From positions 30,507,657 through 30,571,656 of the forward strand of contig NC_046674.1 in NCBI RefSeq assembly GCF_003369915.1: a stretch of 64,000 nt of DNA, written 5' to 3'. This stretch comes from Drosophila miranda (taxonomy: Eukaryota; Arthropoda; Insecta; Diptera; Drosophilidae). Shown here piece after piece: positions 11,279-23,437 of the stretch. Positions within the stretch are counted from its first letter, which is position 1, and the number at the start of each line of letters is the position of its first letter. The notes under the pieces were generated by a model. The model saw only the letters and a program-made list of their open reading frames with translations, was not told where the DNA came from and did not search any database. The translations under genes and the position numbers were made by a program.

Positions 11279-14200
11279 TTTAGCGGCAGCATGCAGAGCT
11301 CACACAAAAATAGCAACAGACCGACGAACCGGTTGTAAAACTCGTGTGTGTGGGGGCAAAAGGAAAATAAATATATGTACGTATAGCAACCGAAAACTAT
11401 GCGGCAACAGGTCCACATCCACATCCAAGTCCACTTCCACACCACAATATTGAGCTGCTGAAAAACAAAATAAAAAGTGGTTTGCTCCAGTCCCCCAACT
11501 TGGCCGATGCCCGGTTCGGTCTCCCTGCCTTCCGCCTGCTTACCGCCTGCCCCGCTTAAGGTCGTCTGTAGAACGGAACCCAGAGACAACAACCGACTGG
11601 AGCTGTGACTGTGTGAGGTGATATCAGAAACAGCAACATCACACACAACCGGCACAACAGCTTCAGGCACTGCGTTATTCCAAGGCAAATCTTGATCATC
11701 ATCGAGACGAGCCTGACTTATGCCATGCAGCGTCATCATCATCATAATCATCGATGACGCCGGACCAACCAAGAATGCGCAAACCTTTCAGCTCCGTCTC
11801 CATTTCGAGAGCCAGAGTCCGAGCAAGAGTCCGAGCCGGAGAGCCTCCGGAGCTCTGCAATGCAAAAACGAGTTTCTCCCATTTTCGCTCGAATATATGA
11901 GCGCATCGCAATGCGCTCAAGTTCACGTTCCCTCTTCTTGGAGCGAAGAGGAGGACCAGACCAGTCCATGGTATGTGGACTGCATACTGCCAGCCACATA
12001 TGTGCATCTGTGCACACACAGGTTAATGCCAGTCAATTATAGTACGAGAGAGTACGAGTAGCAATCAGGTTTTCGATTTTTGCATTCGGATTCCTAGGAG
12101 GATTTTCATTTTCAAAGATCGTTTCGCTGCAACCAAAGAAATACATAATCTTGAACAATGAATGCTTATCCAAAAGTTGTATCTGAATCTTTTAAAAAAA
12201 GGATTATTATTATTTGTTCCCATCGAATAAATAGAAAAGCTTTAAGAACATCTCATGTTCGTTGTGAAAGCAGTCTTTTAGCTAGAAACATTTCTTTAGA
12301 TCGTTTTAAAAATGGTAACCTGAATTTGCATCTAATAAGGAAACCATAACATCAAAACAACGATCGTTTGAAAAATAACAAATTTTTCTATTTAATTAAG
12401 AGAAATATGAGACACATTTTCTAGTTTCCAGAAATCAATCAACCCTCTAAGATATCCTAATTTAATCGGCAATCTTTTGGTTCCATAGCTCCTTCTCTTT
12501 TATCCAGGAAATATCTCCGGCCAATTTTTAAGCATACTAGTACTCGTAGTATTCCGAATAATATTTCAAAAAAGATTAAAAACTTGAGTGTTTCCACTGT
12601 TTATATGGGCGTACAGTTTTTAAAATTTACAAAAAAATAATAAAAAAAAAATCAAAAAAAAAAACAAAACAAATATTGAAGGGAAAGGTATCTACGAAAG
12701 CGAAAACTCAACGAATCGGTTGGATCCACAAAATAAAACACAAAAATATATCGTTATTAGTACTTATTACTAAGTAATATTTTTAAGAAAAGTACTCTTT
12801 TGTTGGTTTTTAGTTTTTAGCTGTTGCTTATTGCCTTTTCTTTTGTTTGTTTTCCTTTGCTTTTGCTTTGTTCGGGCAAATACAAACAGAACATGCATTT
12901 TTATTTACCATTTATGTATGTACCAGATATGTATATATGTATATATATATATAAAGTACATACACAGGTGTGTGGGGGTAAGGGTATCAAATTATTAAGG
13001 TGGAAAAGCCCTGTCTATCTATCGAAGAGCTTTCTAATGGTTTAAGGGATTGTGGGAGGTGCCTCATGGTTCCAGGGTTCATCGAGGTAAAAGAACCTAG
13101 AATGGGATTCCATTTTCGTAGCCATTGATTCGAGTTTTAAGAACTTGTTTTTCTTTTTATTGATTGAAGTACCTTTGAATGCCCATCGGAACCTATTAGA
13201 CCCTGACTTAAATATGATTCTATTAGTTCACACATCAAATCTTTAAGAACAATTAACTCACAGGCTTACGATCTAAAAAACAATTAGGCAATCAATCATC
13301 ATGTCAGCAAAGAATCTACAATAATAATCAATAAATCAATGATTTTTTATGAATCAAACCAATCTCTAACCCAAAAGATATGTATGGTTTTAAAGTCCGT
13401 TATTCATGTACTCTTTAATAAAACGTTAAGATTGTATTCCATAAATAGGATTCTGTGAATCTACTCATCTATAGATATCAATCGAAGAGCGAAGGTCCAG
13501 CATTTCAATTGTATCTTTAAAGCAACCCGTTCTCCCGTTTTATGAGGTATCCGACGCATATTCATTTTATCATTCAGATAGATAGTATATATTTGTTTTC
13601 GTATCTCTGCCGCCAGTTATCCGACCGCAACAACAACTACAAACAGCTACAACGGCATCAAGTGGCTATTAAAAACATAATTTATCAACAATTTACATGC
13701 CAAGTCCAAGGCGTTTGGTAAGCGTAATTAAAAAATTGCAAAGATCGACAACAAAGTAGATCGCAGTGGACTGCCTGCCTGATGCTCGCCTGATGCATGG
13801 ATAGATGGTAGCAGCCTCATGAATACGCAGAAGAAAACCAAGACTGCCTCAAGAAAAAGAAAATTACTGTGATAGTTTTTTCAATCATAAGTTAAACTCG
13901 CAACCTCGCTGCAAAAAGAGTGTGCCAGAGGGCGAGATTTCAATTGAAAATTGCCCACCCAAAAGACAGTGATATGAGTCCCCAAGAGATCCTCAAATTA
14001 CAGATATCAACGCCACAAATAATCGATGAAGAATTTACGAGTAGTATTTCCGAATCGACTTGAAAACGAGAATAAACAATGAATTGGGTTGGGCCAGGCG
14101 CCTGAAGTAAACATTTCATTTGTCGATGCTCCGATTATTATTCCCATAGGTCAGCAGCTTGGACGGAGTGGAAAAGTTTTTAAGGGCCTGCCCAATTTTT

Positions 14201-16810
14201 AGAAACATAGCAAATCGCTTTGTGGATGGAACTGGAGCCTTTCATTGATGTATGGAAATTCATAGGAACTTTATCGATCGATTTTAATGATGAACTGTAC
14301 ACAAATCCCTCTTTCCATTTTGCTGAAAAAGCCTTCCAGATAATAGCAAAGCCCTTGGTTTCTTCATGTTTAGTAATGACATCTTTTGATGATCTGTACA
14401 TAAATGATATAGTCTCTGAGCACTCTTTGCCTTTGCTGTATGTTTTGGATATGCAGCCAACGATTGCCATCCAGTTTGTTCAATTTTAATTTAGTTTAGC
14501 GATGCTTTTCGATCATTATCCTTATCGATAAATACTTACTAGTGCTGTTTGTGATAATGTGATGACAATTTGCATAGTTTCTGGCTGAGAAATCTATCTT
14601 TTATTTCTCTTTCAGAGAGGGGCATACAAAATGTGAAATATTTGAAACGTTTGGCACGTGGGTGACCGAACGACCAACCGGCAGAGGCGGAAGTGGCACT
14701 TGATGATGGCCAAATATGTATGTATGCATCTGTTTGCTTGTGTATCTTATGGCGAGAGGCACATCTGTGCAGTGCCACAGTGCCTCATAATCATACAAGT
14801 GGGTGTCTTTCAGCATGAATGAAATGGAATTGGAAGTGGAATTTGGAATCGGAAGAGCAACAATCACAGTGGCCGCAGCAGCAGCCGCAAACACAACAAC
14901 AAAATCTCGTTCAACAGCAGATACAAACGTATCTACATACAAAGATGGATGGATGTATCTGCGACTGCTTCTGCGACAGTGGACAGTGCTACTGGTACTC
15001 GTTGCCATTGCCGTTGATGTTGCCGTTGCCGTTGCCTGCAGAGCAATCGAATCAAGAGACAAACTGGGTAATTGGTTCATTATATAGTAGAAGCCAACAA
15101 CATCCGCTCGTTAATGTAAATTACACAATAGTTTCGAATCATTTTTGTACCCACTGTTTCGTACAGATTACAGGGTAGATGCTTCTCGACAGGATAACAG
15201 ATCCAAAATAAAACAAAACCCATGGCTTTGTTTTCCGGCTATATGTCTTTGATTTGCAGAAAAATCATCTTCTTTCTGTAGATTTATATGCCCGCCGAAT
15301 GGGTATCCCCTAGTCGAATGATTAGCTAGAGCAACGTTTAATTTTCATTTCATTTTTCTTCATCATCGACGGAATGTGCAGAGGAGGGGATGGGGATTCT
15401 TCAGAGATACTAAAGCACATGGATGTGTACATATGTATAGAGAATAATTGTTACACATAGTACTGATTACAGTACTTTCTCCGAGGTCTTAAGATACTTA
15501 AAACCTTTGGAAAACTGAACGAAAGACAGTCGGATGAGAGGTTCCACTGTATGCTTAACTTAATAAACAATTATTATTCATATTTTGTTCAGAAAGAGCC
15601 AATGATCGCACACTTTTGAGTTCAAAAAGAGCTGTCCAAAGAGTCTAAAGAGAGTGCGCGACGGAACAGAAGAGAGCGTGTGGCGTTTGGCGTGCGCTGA
15701 TAAAGCAGCGTTTCGGAGAGAGAGAGAAAGAGAGCGAGCAAATACAATGCGAATTATCAGTAGGACTCCGTGATATGATTATCAAAAGGTTTCTTCAACT
15801 GCGACTGCGACTGAAGGGGCACGGGGCGACACGGAGAGGCAGTGGCACCAGCTGGCAGCGGCGACAGTGTGGCAGCGTCTGCGGCATTTCTCAACGTATG
15901 TATATGTAAAGTATCTGTATCTGTATCGGTACGATTTATACATATGAATTTGGAACAGTTTTATTCATACTCATGCATACTCGTGCATACAGTATATTGT
16001 TGTAGTATTCTTAAGACTTTTCCAACGTGCTCCGATAGTACACGTAAAAAACGAATATCAAAAGCAGAACAAAAAACAAAAACATTTCAACAAATACCAT
16101 TCGGTTTGTTCCCATAACAGCTACTATGTATATGATATGTCATCTCATTTCAATCAAATTTTTTGTCTGGTTTTTATAAAATCTTTTAGATACAAGTCAG
16201 TTCTCAGCAAGAAAATGTTTTCCTATCGTTTCCTCTCATATATGGTTATCCATTCTTGAGTGTTCCGACCTACATATGTATGTATATGTTCAGTGATTTC
16301 TGGGATTATAAGTGCTGCAGAGTTGGCAGATCATTTATTGTCTCACTCTTTCATTGAAAAACGAAAGACTATTCCACTGCTACGTATATGACTGTTTATT
16401 TCTTTGCTGATTTTCGAAAAAACAAACAAAAAAGACAGTCATTCGAGCTGAATAAATATCAAGATATTCGCAGGCTTACAGGGAACTGAACCCTGATGGG
16501 CTCTGTGAATTGAAGGAAAAAAGTTCTGCAAGATTGTGCAGCAATATAATGTGGAAGAAGCTATTTCCCTTCGAGGTGAATATATTCCGAAAAGGAATCT
16601 GAGCCCTGAAAGATGATATCCACTACTTCGGATTCTCTTCTAACAATAATATGTAAAAAAAAGTTGATTTTAATGCTAATTCTGATCCACTGATTTTACT
16701 GCTTCCTTTGATAATAGCGTTGTCTTTTCATTTGATTCTTTACTTGATTTAAGGATTAGTATAAGTAAAAACGATTCCACAGATTCCACTGCAGGTTCTA
16801 CATCTGATAC

Positions 16811-16831
16811 TCTATCTCTCTCTCTCTCTCT
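16811..16831 (+). repeat. (TC)n microsatellite
   Basis: Short run of TC dinucleotides followed by TTTT. Confidence 0.8.
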
Positions 16832-18475
16832 TTTACTTCTTCTTTTCCTTTAATGACTCACCAATAGTCATTTTGGGGCTACTGCTCAAATGATCCTTTT
16901 GAATATTTTTAATATCGCATCGCAGAAATAACAGCTCACCAAACGGGCAGGACACGCTCTGTCCCTCTGTCTCTCTTTATTCATGAAAATGCAACTCAGT
17001 TTCATACTTACTTTTCGTCAATTATCATAGATGATATCTAACTATCCTCTGCTTTTCCTCTGCCACTGCTTTGATTTTCCTGTAGCTGCTTTTGTTGTTT
17101 AAATTAACTTTTATTCAAAATGAACTCCCAACCACTCACTTTATTTTGTTGTTGGTTGGTATTTGTTGTTGCACTCTGCACTCTCACGAAAATAAAAAAA
17201 AAAAACAAAATTAAACAAAAATGCATTAGATCCAAGCAAAGATGCAGACATCCGCTTGATGCAGTCGCGTCGATGTAGAATTGCCCGCGCGCGAATCCCC
17301 CACAGTAATAAACGCACAGCAAACGCACAGAAAACGCTCGTTAGCCTGCTCAGAAGCCGCGCAGGATCCACCCAAAACGCACAAAAGACGCACAGAAAAC
17401 GCTTGAGAAATGCACGTAGCAACAGGTGCTTGCAAAGAAATTCCGAGTTGGAGAAATTTCAATTAAATTCAACAAACAAAAGAGTTTTTTTTTTTACTGC
17501 TCTACCATTACCGCTGCTGCTGCTCCCCACTGTGGTGTAATACTGTTATATAGAATACGATACGGAATAGATAAATCCTCGAATCAAATCGAATGCACCC
17601 GACGAAAATTTTTAGAATCTTTTACTGTACCGTAGAGATTTATTAATATATACTGATATATATGTAAATAGATATATTTTTAGATGATATTTTGTTGGAT
17701 CAATACGGATATAACGGAACTACTATTCTGAATGCGGTTAAAAACGCGCGCCAACCGCCAACAGCTGAAACCTGTTGTTTCGTTGTCCGCGGCCCGAGAA
17801 AGATTGAACATTTCAATACCACCAACCACCCATAACACCCACCAACGAACGCCCGATCGCTGCTTCGGCCTACGTTAGGGTTAATATATGTACATATTGA
17901 TCTATCCAATATTGATATACATACTATATGTACATATGTTCACATAGTATGTGTATATTTTTTGATTTTTTTGGCGGAATCAACAATATGAATGTAGATT
18001 CTGTGAAAATCATTTTCCTGAATTTGTACTTAATAAAAAGTGTTTTTTAAATTAAATCAACCTGTGCTCTGATTTTAGTAAATTAGTTCAGTTTCGCTTA
18101 TCCGACAAATTAATAAATTTTCTATAAGATTGGCTAAGTTCTCCCTTCTATAGGATTTTTAATAAAATATAGTTTAAACTAAAAGAGTCAACAAGTCCAC
18201 AAAATAAATTTGTTGTACATGGTAAACTACACGGTAACTACATATTGCTGACTAGAAATTTTAAAAAAAGTAAAAAGTAAAAAAAGGTGTGGACAACGAG
18301 GACAAATGCCCAGCTACATTACAATGCATAATACGAACATCACCTTACCTAGTTCACATACCTTGATTCGCTCTCTCGATCAAGCAAAGAAGAGAGATAG
18401 GAGAGTATAATACTCAATTTTGCGTTGCTCTGATGTTGAATATTGGTATATTGATATGTTCATATGTAGCTTTGC

Positions 18476-18568
18476 AGTACTATATATAGGTTAGGTTAAC
18501 CCGGACGGCCCTCAGCGGGGCCACGCATAGGCCAATATGGCCCTTAGTTATCCGGAGTACTATATATA
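18476..18568 (-). mobile_element. 67-bp retroposon-like insertion with 13-bp target duplication
   Basis: A 67-bp GC-rich block (18489-18555) in AT-rich DNA is bounded by the same 13 bases, AGTACTATATATA, on the left (18476-18488) and right (18556-18568). On the plus strand the block starts GGTTAGGTTAACCCGG and ends TTATCCGG. Read on the minus strand it therefore ends ...TTAACCTAACC, which looks like a 3' tail. There is no poly(A). A second insertion with the same kind of tail is at 51879-51916. The target duplication is seen directly; assignment to a SINE or truncated LINE family is inference. Confidence 0.65.
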
Positions 18569-19673
18569 TATTTTTGAAAATATTATAAGCTGATAGTTTG
18601 TTTCCTCGTAAATATTCATATCGATTTTGATCGGGGGCTTTTATTCTGCGATATACTGCCTGTTTCTACACGTCCTGCTCGATTTTCAAAAACCCTTTTT
18701 TTAAGTATTACGTCTGTTATGGAATTTTCAAAAAGCTGATAAAGTAATATCCGACTCCATTAACTATAAATATAAGATCCCATCTGAACTAAATGTCGAC
18801 AATATGTACAATATGTACATACATTACATATATATTTCACCATATTATAATTAAACTATATATAAATTTGATGGATTTGCAAGAGTATATAAAGATTTTA
18901 CCTCTAATCGTTTGGCATTTGTCTTTGGCTGAAGATCGCTTGAGTTTCGTAGGTACGTACAGACTTTATTAAAGAAAAGCTGTTTTCAATCTGTTTTATC
19001 ATTCTTCAATAAAAAACCGATTTTCAATTTAAAATTTTCTTTCTTCAAATCGTATTTCGTTCGAGCTGCAATCGATACTTAAAAACTAATTGAAGAAAAC
19101 TCCTCTTATTTGATGAATCAATACCAAAGCTATACAGCAATCAATTAAAAAATAAATATTTGATGGCAACCAAACCACTAAAGTGGAGAAAACAATGGGT
19201 TTCTTTCAAATTCTCGAAAAACTGAGATTTTAATAGCTTTTACATAAACATTCACAGGGATAGGGATGATATTTAAAAAAACATATGTATATAAAGTTAC
19301 CTTGGGCTTAAAAATGCTACATTATTTTGCGATGCATTTTGTATATTATCATAGAACGAATTTCCACTTTTGCAAAGATAATTTTTCCTTTCTTTAAAAA
19401 ATATCTCTTATATGTCACCGTTGACCGTCAGTGATTTGAAGAGCGAGTTAAGGGAGCTACTCGAACCTCTTTTGGTTCACACTTGAACCAGATGCAGGAT
19501 GAGATAGGGATAAGAAATCTTTGTATAGAAAATCCACATGCACCCAAGAATTACAAAACACTTGTCGAATTGAGATAAGCAAAGTCTATATATTGGGATT
19601 ATGAGCAGTTAGTACTGGAAATAAAACAATTAACGAAAACCGAGAACGGAATACCGAACTTATGTGACCACGC
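18569..19673. other. gene-free stretch downstream of Coq8
   Basis: AT-rich DNA beyond the Coq8 stop codon (Coq8 runs leftward), so the part next to 19673 should hold its 3' UTR. I did not find a convincing AATAAA on the minus strand close to the stop. Confidence 0.4.
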
Positions 19674-21720
19674 TTAGTCCTTGAATTTCCCGAGAATGAT
19701 CTCCCGGTAGAAGGGTAGACAGTTCATGCGGACATTGAGGCGGGCGCAGAGAAGGAAGATGCCCGAGAGCTTCCGGTGAATGGAGTAGATCTCCTCGGGC
19801 GGCGGACAGAGCCGATGGGCAACCATGGTGGGCACAAGGGCGGCCAGCCGCTCGGTGGTGTTCTGCTTGCCAAAGTCAAAGTCGCCGTCGTAGCGAAAGA
19901 TCTCGCCGAGTATCATCACAGCATCGACGTGGGCCTGTTCCATCTGTTTCGTCTCATAGCCGGTGAGGAAGCCCATCTCACGTGACATCTCGAGGACGCC
20001 CTGGCGGTTGTTCTGTGCGGCACTGATGATCACCTGACGGTAGTTCCGGATGAACTCGTGCTTGTAAAAGCGCGTCGATCCAAAATCAATGAGCATCAGC
20101 CGCCGACTGGGTGCGTCGTACAAGAAGTTCGACCAGTTCGGGTCCGTTTGCATGCACTCGATTTCGAAGAGCTCGCGCAGGCACAGCTTCAGCACGGAGG
20201 CAGCAATGTGGGCACGATGCTCGTAGCTGCGAAGGAATCGCAAGGATTAGAGGGGATGTTCTTCCGAAGGAAGCACTCGGCACTCACCTCAGGTCGAAGC
20301 ACTTGTCGAGGGGCACGCCGGGTATCAGTTCGGTGGTAAGGACACTGGATGTGGTCAGATCGCGCACTACCCGGGGCACATAGTACTCCGGATAGGGGGC
20401 GATCATCTGGCGGAACTTCTCCGTATACTCCGCCTCGCGATCATAGTCGACCTCCCACTGCAGCTCCCGTTTGGCCACGCGCACCACATTGTCGATGAAG
20501 AAGCCTTGCGGAAAGACGTCCCACACCTTAAGCATGCCCACCAGATTGTCGATGTCGCTCTCAATACTCTGCGCAACGCCCGGGTACTGGATCTTGATGG
20601 CCACCTGCATCCCATCGTTCAGCGTGGCGCGATGCACCTGTCCGATGGAGGCTGCCGCGAACGGTTTGTCCTCGAAGCTGCTTAGCCGCTGGCGCCAGCC
20701 GGGCCCCAGCTGCGTGTTCATCACGCGCTCCACCTGCCAGTCGGGCATGTAGTCGGCCGCCTGGCGCACACGCTCAAAAGCCTTGGCCAGCTGCGGCGAC
20801 ACCACGCTCGAGTCCTGGATGCTCAGGATCTGGCCGATCTTTAATGCCGCTCCACGCACCTTGCACAGAGTGTCTACGATGCGCTCAGCATTCGCCGGAC
20901 TGAGCAAGGCCTCTCGCATCGTTTTAGAACCGCCCATGCCTAGGGCGCCCTTGGTCAGCTCGTTGAGGGTGCCAATGCCCAGGCCGGCAAAGAGACCACC
21001 AAAGGAGGCCATCCTTCCCAAGCGCGAGGCCGGCACGCGCCGCTGCTTGGCCACCTTGCTCAGTTCGGGCACATCAATGCTCCCCCCGGTCCGAGATGCT
21101 GTTTCGGGGGGTACGGGCGAGGGACTCGCTACAAAGCGCAGCAAGTTGTCCACGTACTGGGTGTCTCTGGCGAATACACCCTCGGCCGTCGGCGATACTC
21201 CTGCTACTTGCGCGAGGGGCACCTGCTTGCTCTGGGTGGTGGGCGTCCGAAGGCTCACCTGGCGGTTTTTGTTGCGCTTGGAGAGGATGTCCTCGAACTC
21301 CTCGAGGGTGATGGAGGATATGTCCAGGTTGGCGGCATCGAGATCAGATTGTGCGCTCGTCGGCGTTTGATCAGCTGTCGGCGGCCGCCGCTCCTGGCTG
21401 CGACCAGAGGCCACGCCCGGCAGTTGGGGCATCATCGAGAGTTTTGTTTCCAACAGCGAGCAGATTCCCTTAACCACCACGTAGCTACGTTCGGTCGTCT
21501 CTAGCAGCACCTGTTGCACTTTCTTGAGCTCGTCGGCCGGCTGCTGTCCTGCTTGGCGTACGGTCTGTCTCGTCTGACTCACGTTCTCTGCCAGTAGCTC
21601 GCGCACGCTCGAATTGCTCCACAGATGCTTCGACAGCGCCAGGTGCTCGCGGCTGCACGCCTCCGCCACCAGCTGCAGGCCCCGCAGCACCCCGATGAGA
21701 TCTTGGGAGCGCCGCGACAT
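19674..21720 (-). CDS. Coq8: Coq8/ADCK3 atypical kinase, coenzyme Q biosynthesis
   Basis: UbiB-family atypical kinase/ATPase of the mitochondrial inner membrane that supports the CoQ synthesis complex. There are two exons: 21720-20288 and 20226-19674, with an intron at 20227-20287 (61 bp; CTGAG|GTGAGTG donor, TTCGCAG acceptor), giving 661 residues. Human COQ8A is a little shorter. The hallmarks are in order: the KxGQ motif as ALKIGQILSIQD, the alanine-rich loop AAASIGQVHRA in place of a normal P-loop, the lysine segment VAIKIQYPGV, TELIPGVPLD, then in exon 2 MQTDPNWSNF and the metal-binding LIDFGSTR. The start is the ATG at 21720 (MSRRSQDLIG); the frame extends to 21747 only through a GTG. 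About 240 residues precede the kinase-like part, including a Ser/Thr- and Gln-rich linker. It is head-to-tail with the FAD synthase gene. Confidence 0.95.
20227..20287 (-). other. Coq8: Coq8 intron (61 bp)
   Basis: GT...AG on the minus strand. Splicing joins AG|C to make Ser in FDL-S-YEHRAH and restores the frame into the conserved CLRELFE segment. Without splicing the frame stops at 20284. Confidence 0.93.
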
Positions 21721-22451
21721 CCCAGCTCCCACTTTTTCGACTATCACTATTCCGGTTTACCCCCAGATGACGACACTGTGGTCGCTGTCGTCGAAAATGC
21801 GGTTGCGGAGGCGATATGTGGGCGACGCTTGAGGTGTTGTTGCTGCTGCTGCTGGTGTGGTGGTTCCCGCCTTCAGCAAGGTTTGGTCGTTTTTTTGCGC
21901 CTCTTCTATCTTGGAAGTTACATAAACAACAAAAGCGGAACCAAAATAAGTTCAAAAAACGAACGCGGAATCAGATTGAAAAAACAGCTGTTGGGGTCTA
22001 GCGCAGGTTGGCAGCACCGTTGAACCGATATGCATTGATATGCATATATATCGATATATATGTTTTCTTTTTAAATACACATTTAACTATGTTAGAATTT
22101 ATTAAAATGCTTGTTGCTTGATGTAGTAACAAGTGATCGCGCTCTGACCGCGAAGAGCCTATTGAAGTAACTCAAAATATTGTGAAATTAATGAAGCTGT
22201 TGGCACCTTCGCTGACACTTTACAGCACTACACTATAGCTTTTGGCACCATACATTTACAATTAGTGGGTATAAAAAAAACTTGATGTATATTTGTAGAT
22301 CGTCAATAGCCGATGCATCTAAACACCCATACGCAATATATATATATATATATACAATTTGTGACTAACTAATTTAAAAGGTATGCAGGTATTGCCCTAC
22401 ACCACCGCCTCGCTGATGCACTTTCAACGGTACTGTCCCTCTTGAGGCCAC
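21721..22451. other. Coq8 5' region / FAD synthase 3' region
   Basis: This is the spacer between Coq8 and the upstream gene on the same strand. The part next to 21720 should contain the Coq8 leader and promoter. ATATCGATAT at about 22047-22056 resembles a DRE core but is not the exact TATCGATA octamer. TA-repeat DNA lies at 22337-22356. No further coding sequence is supported. Confidence 0.5.
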
Positions 22452-23437
22452 CTACTTCCTCTGCACGCGCCCATCTCGCTCCTGAGTGGGATCGGCCAGC
22501 TCCCATGCAGGTCGATAGTCACCCTCCGCTCCGCTGCAGGGGCTGGTCAAGTCGAGGCGTTTCAAATGCGGATTGGGCACCGTGTTGGACCTGTAGCCAA
22601 TGGAGGTGTACCCCTTGTTGTACAGCGGGCAGTACGCCACGCAGTTCATATGAATGTAGTGCCAGACGTCGTGGTAAGACCACTCCAGAAGCGGGTTCAG
22701 CCGCATCATCGGCGGCCAGCCATTGTCCGTGGGCTGCAGTCGAAAGGGAGCAAGAGTTTTAGCAACGCAAACAACAGGTGAATGGAACGACAGGGACCAA
22801 CCTGCATGGGGGACAGGTGCTCGCAGTATGGGTCAGTGTTTCGGCTGCCCACAAATACGGCCTTGATACGCGGCATGTCCGCTGACATGTGGGTGAGGGC
22901 CTCCTTTAACGACTCTTCGTACTCAACTAGCTGGACGTTGTAGTGCTCCACGCAGCGCGCCACAAACTCGTCGATCTCCGCAAAAGCGTCATCCGACTTG
23001 ATGTACAGCATGGGGATTTCGCGGCTGCTAATGCCCTGCTGGCGGCAATAGCGCATCAGCAGATCCAGCAGCACGGTACAGTCCTTGCCGCCGTTGAAGC
23101 AGAAGATCAGCTCCTCCACCCCATACAGTTGCAGGGTCTCGTCAAAGAAGTCAAAGGCCGTCTGCTGGCGCTGTTCGATCCGCGCGCGAGTCTCAGGAGT
23201 GACCACGATGTGGGGCGGCGGCGACGCGGGAGTACGGCCGGTTGCCATACTCTTGCCGCCGTTTAGGGTCAGTACACTGTTGTGGCGCGGGGGCGATGAA
23301 TTCAGAACGGGTGTTGTGATCGTCGTGGTGGCGGTGCAGCAGCATTTACTCATGACGAAGGAGCTCTGTACCGTACGGCTTCCGTATACGGCGGTTCGTC
23401 GATTGAGGTGTCTCAGACAGGCTGTGCGGCGTAGCAT
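22452..23437 (-). CDS. FAD synthase (FMN adenylyltransferase, FLAD1-type)
   Basis: Converts FMN and ATP to FAD. There are two exons: 23437-22802 and 22733-22452, with an intron at 22734-22801 (68 bp; ATGCAG|GTTGGT, acceptor ACTGCAG), giving 305 residues. The PAPS-reductase-like nucleotide-binding loop is CFNGGKDCTVLLDLL. GSRNTDPYCEHLSPMQ followed by PTDNGWPPMMRLNPLLEW spans the splice junction and matches the family signature; NKGYTSIGYRSNTVPNP follows. The N-terminal molybdopterin-binding domain of human FLAD1 is absent. The first ATG (23437) gives an Arg-rich N-terminus (MLRRTACLRHLNRR) that looks like a mitochondrial presequence. A second ATG at 23353 (MSKCCC) would give a shorter form. 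An acceptor-like TTTCCAATTTCAG just upstream (about 23498) suggests a further non-coding 5' exon. In D. melanogaster CG4407 is the likely counterpart (from memory). Confidence 0.92.
22734..22801 (-). other. FAD synthase intron (68 bp)
   Basis: GT...AG on the minus strand. It removes an in-frame read-through that would otherwise end in unrelated residues, and joins LSPMQ to PTDNGWP. Confidence 0.93.

Larger units (their letters stand above)
8385..18475. other. long gene-free stretch
   Basis: No coding exon can be supported over about 10 kb. The stretch holds microsatellites (10802-10885, 11245-11275, 16811-16831), a GA-rich patch near 15715-15735, A-rich tracts (12620-12680), and a short GC-richer patch at 17285-17405 with repeated CGCACAgaAAACGC words. 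Overlapping frames on both strands around 14180-14490 and 14600-15180 have no recognisable domain. Intergenic DNA or a large intron would both fit. Confidence 0.4.

Noticed and set aside
14180..14489. Overlapping frames of 89 and 96 codons on opposite strands
   Set aside because: No recognisable domain or splice context; probably chance in AT-rich DNA.
14601..15178. Frames with Ala/Val- or Gln-rich runs
   Set aside because: The composition comes from short CAG/GTT-type repeats read in different frames; overlapping strands make coding unlikely.
18489..18555. tRNA-derived SINE or tRNA gene at the GGTTAGGTT block
   Set aside because: No A/B box or cloverleaf that I can build; kept only as an insertion with a target duplication.
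21485..21955. 156-codon minus-strand frame over the Coq8 start
   Set aside because: It overlaps the conserved Coq8 exon in another frame and has no known domain.
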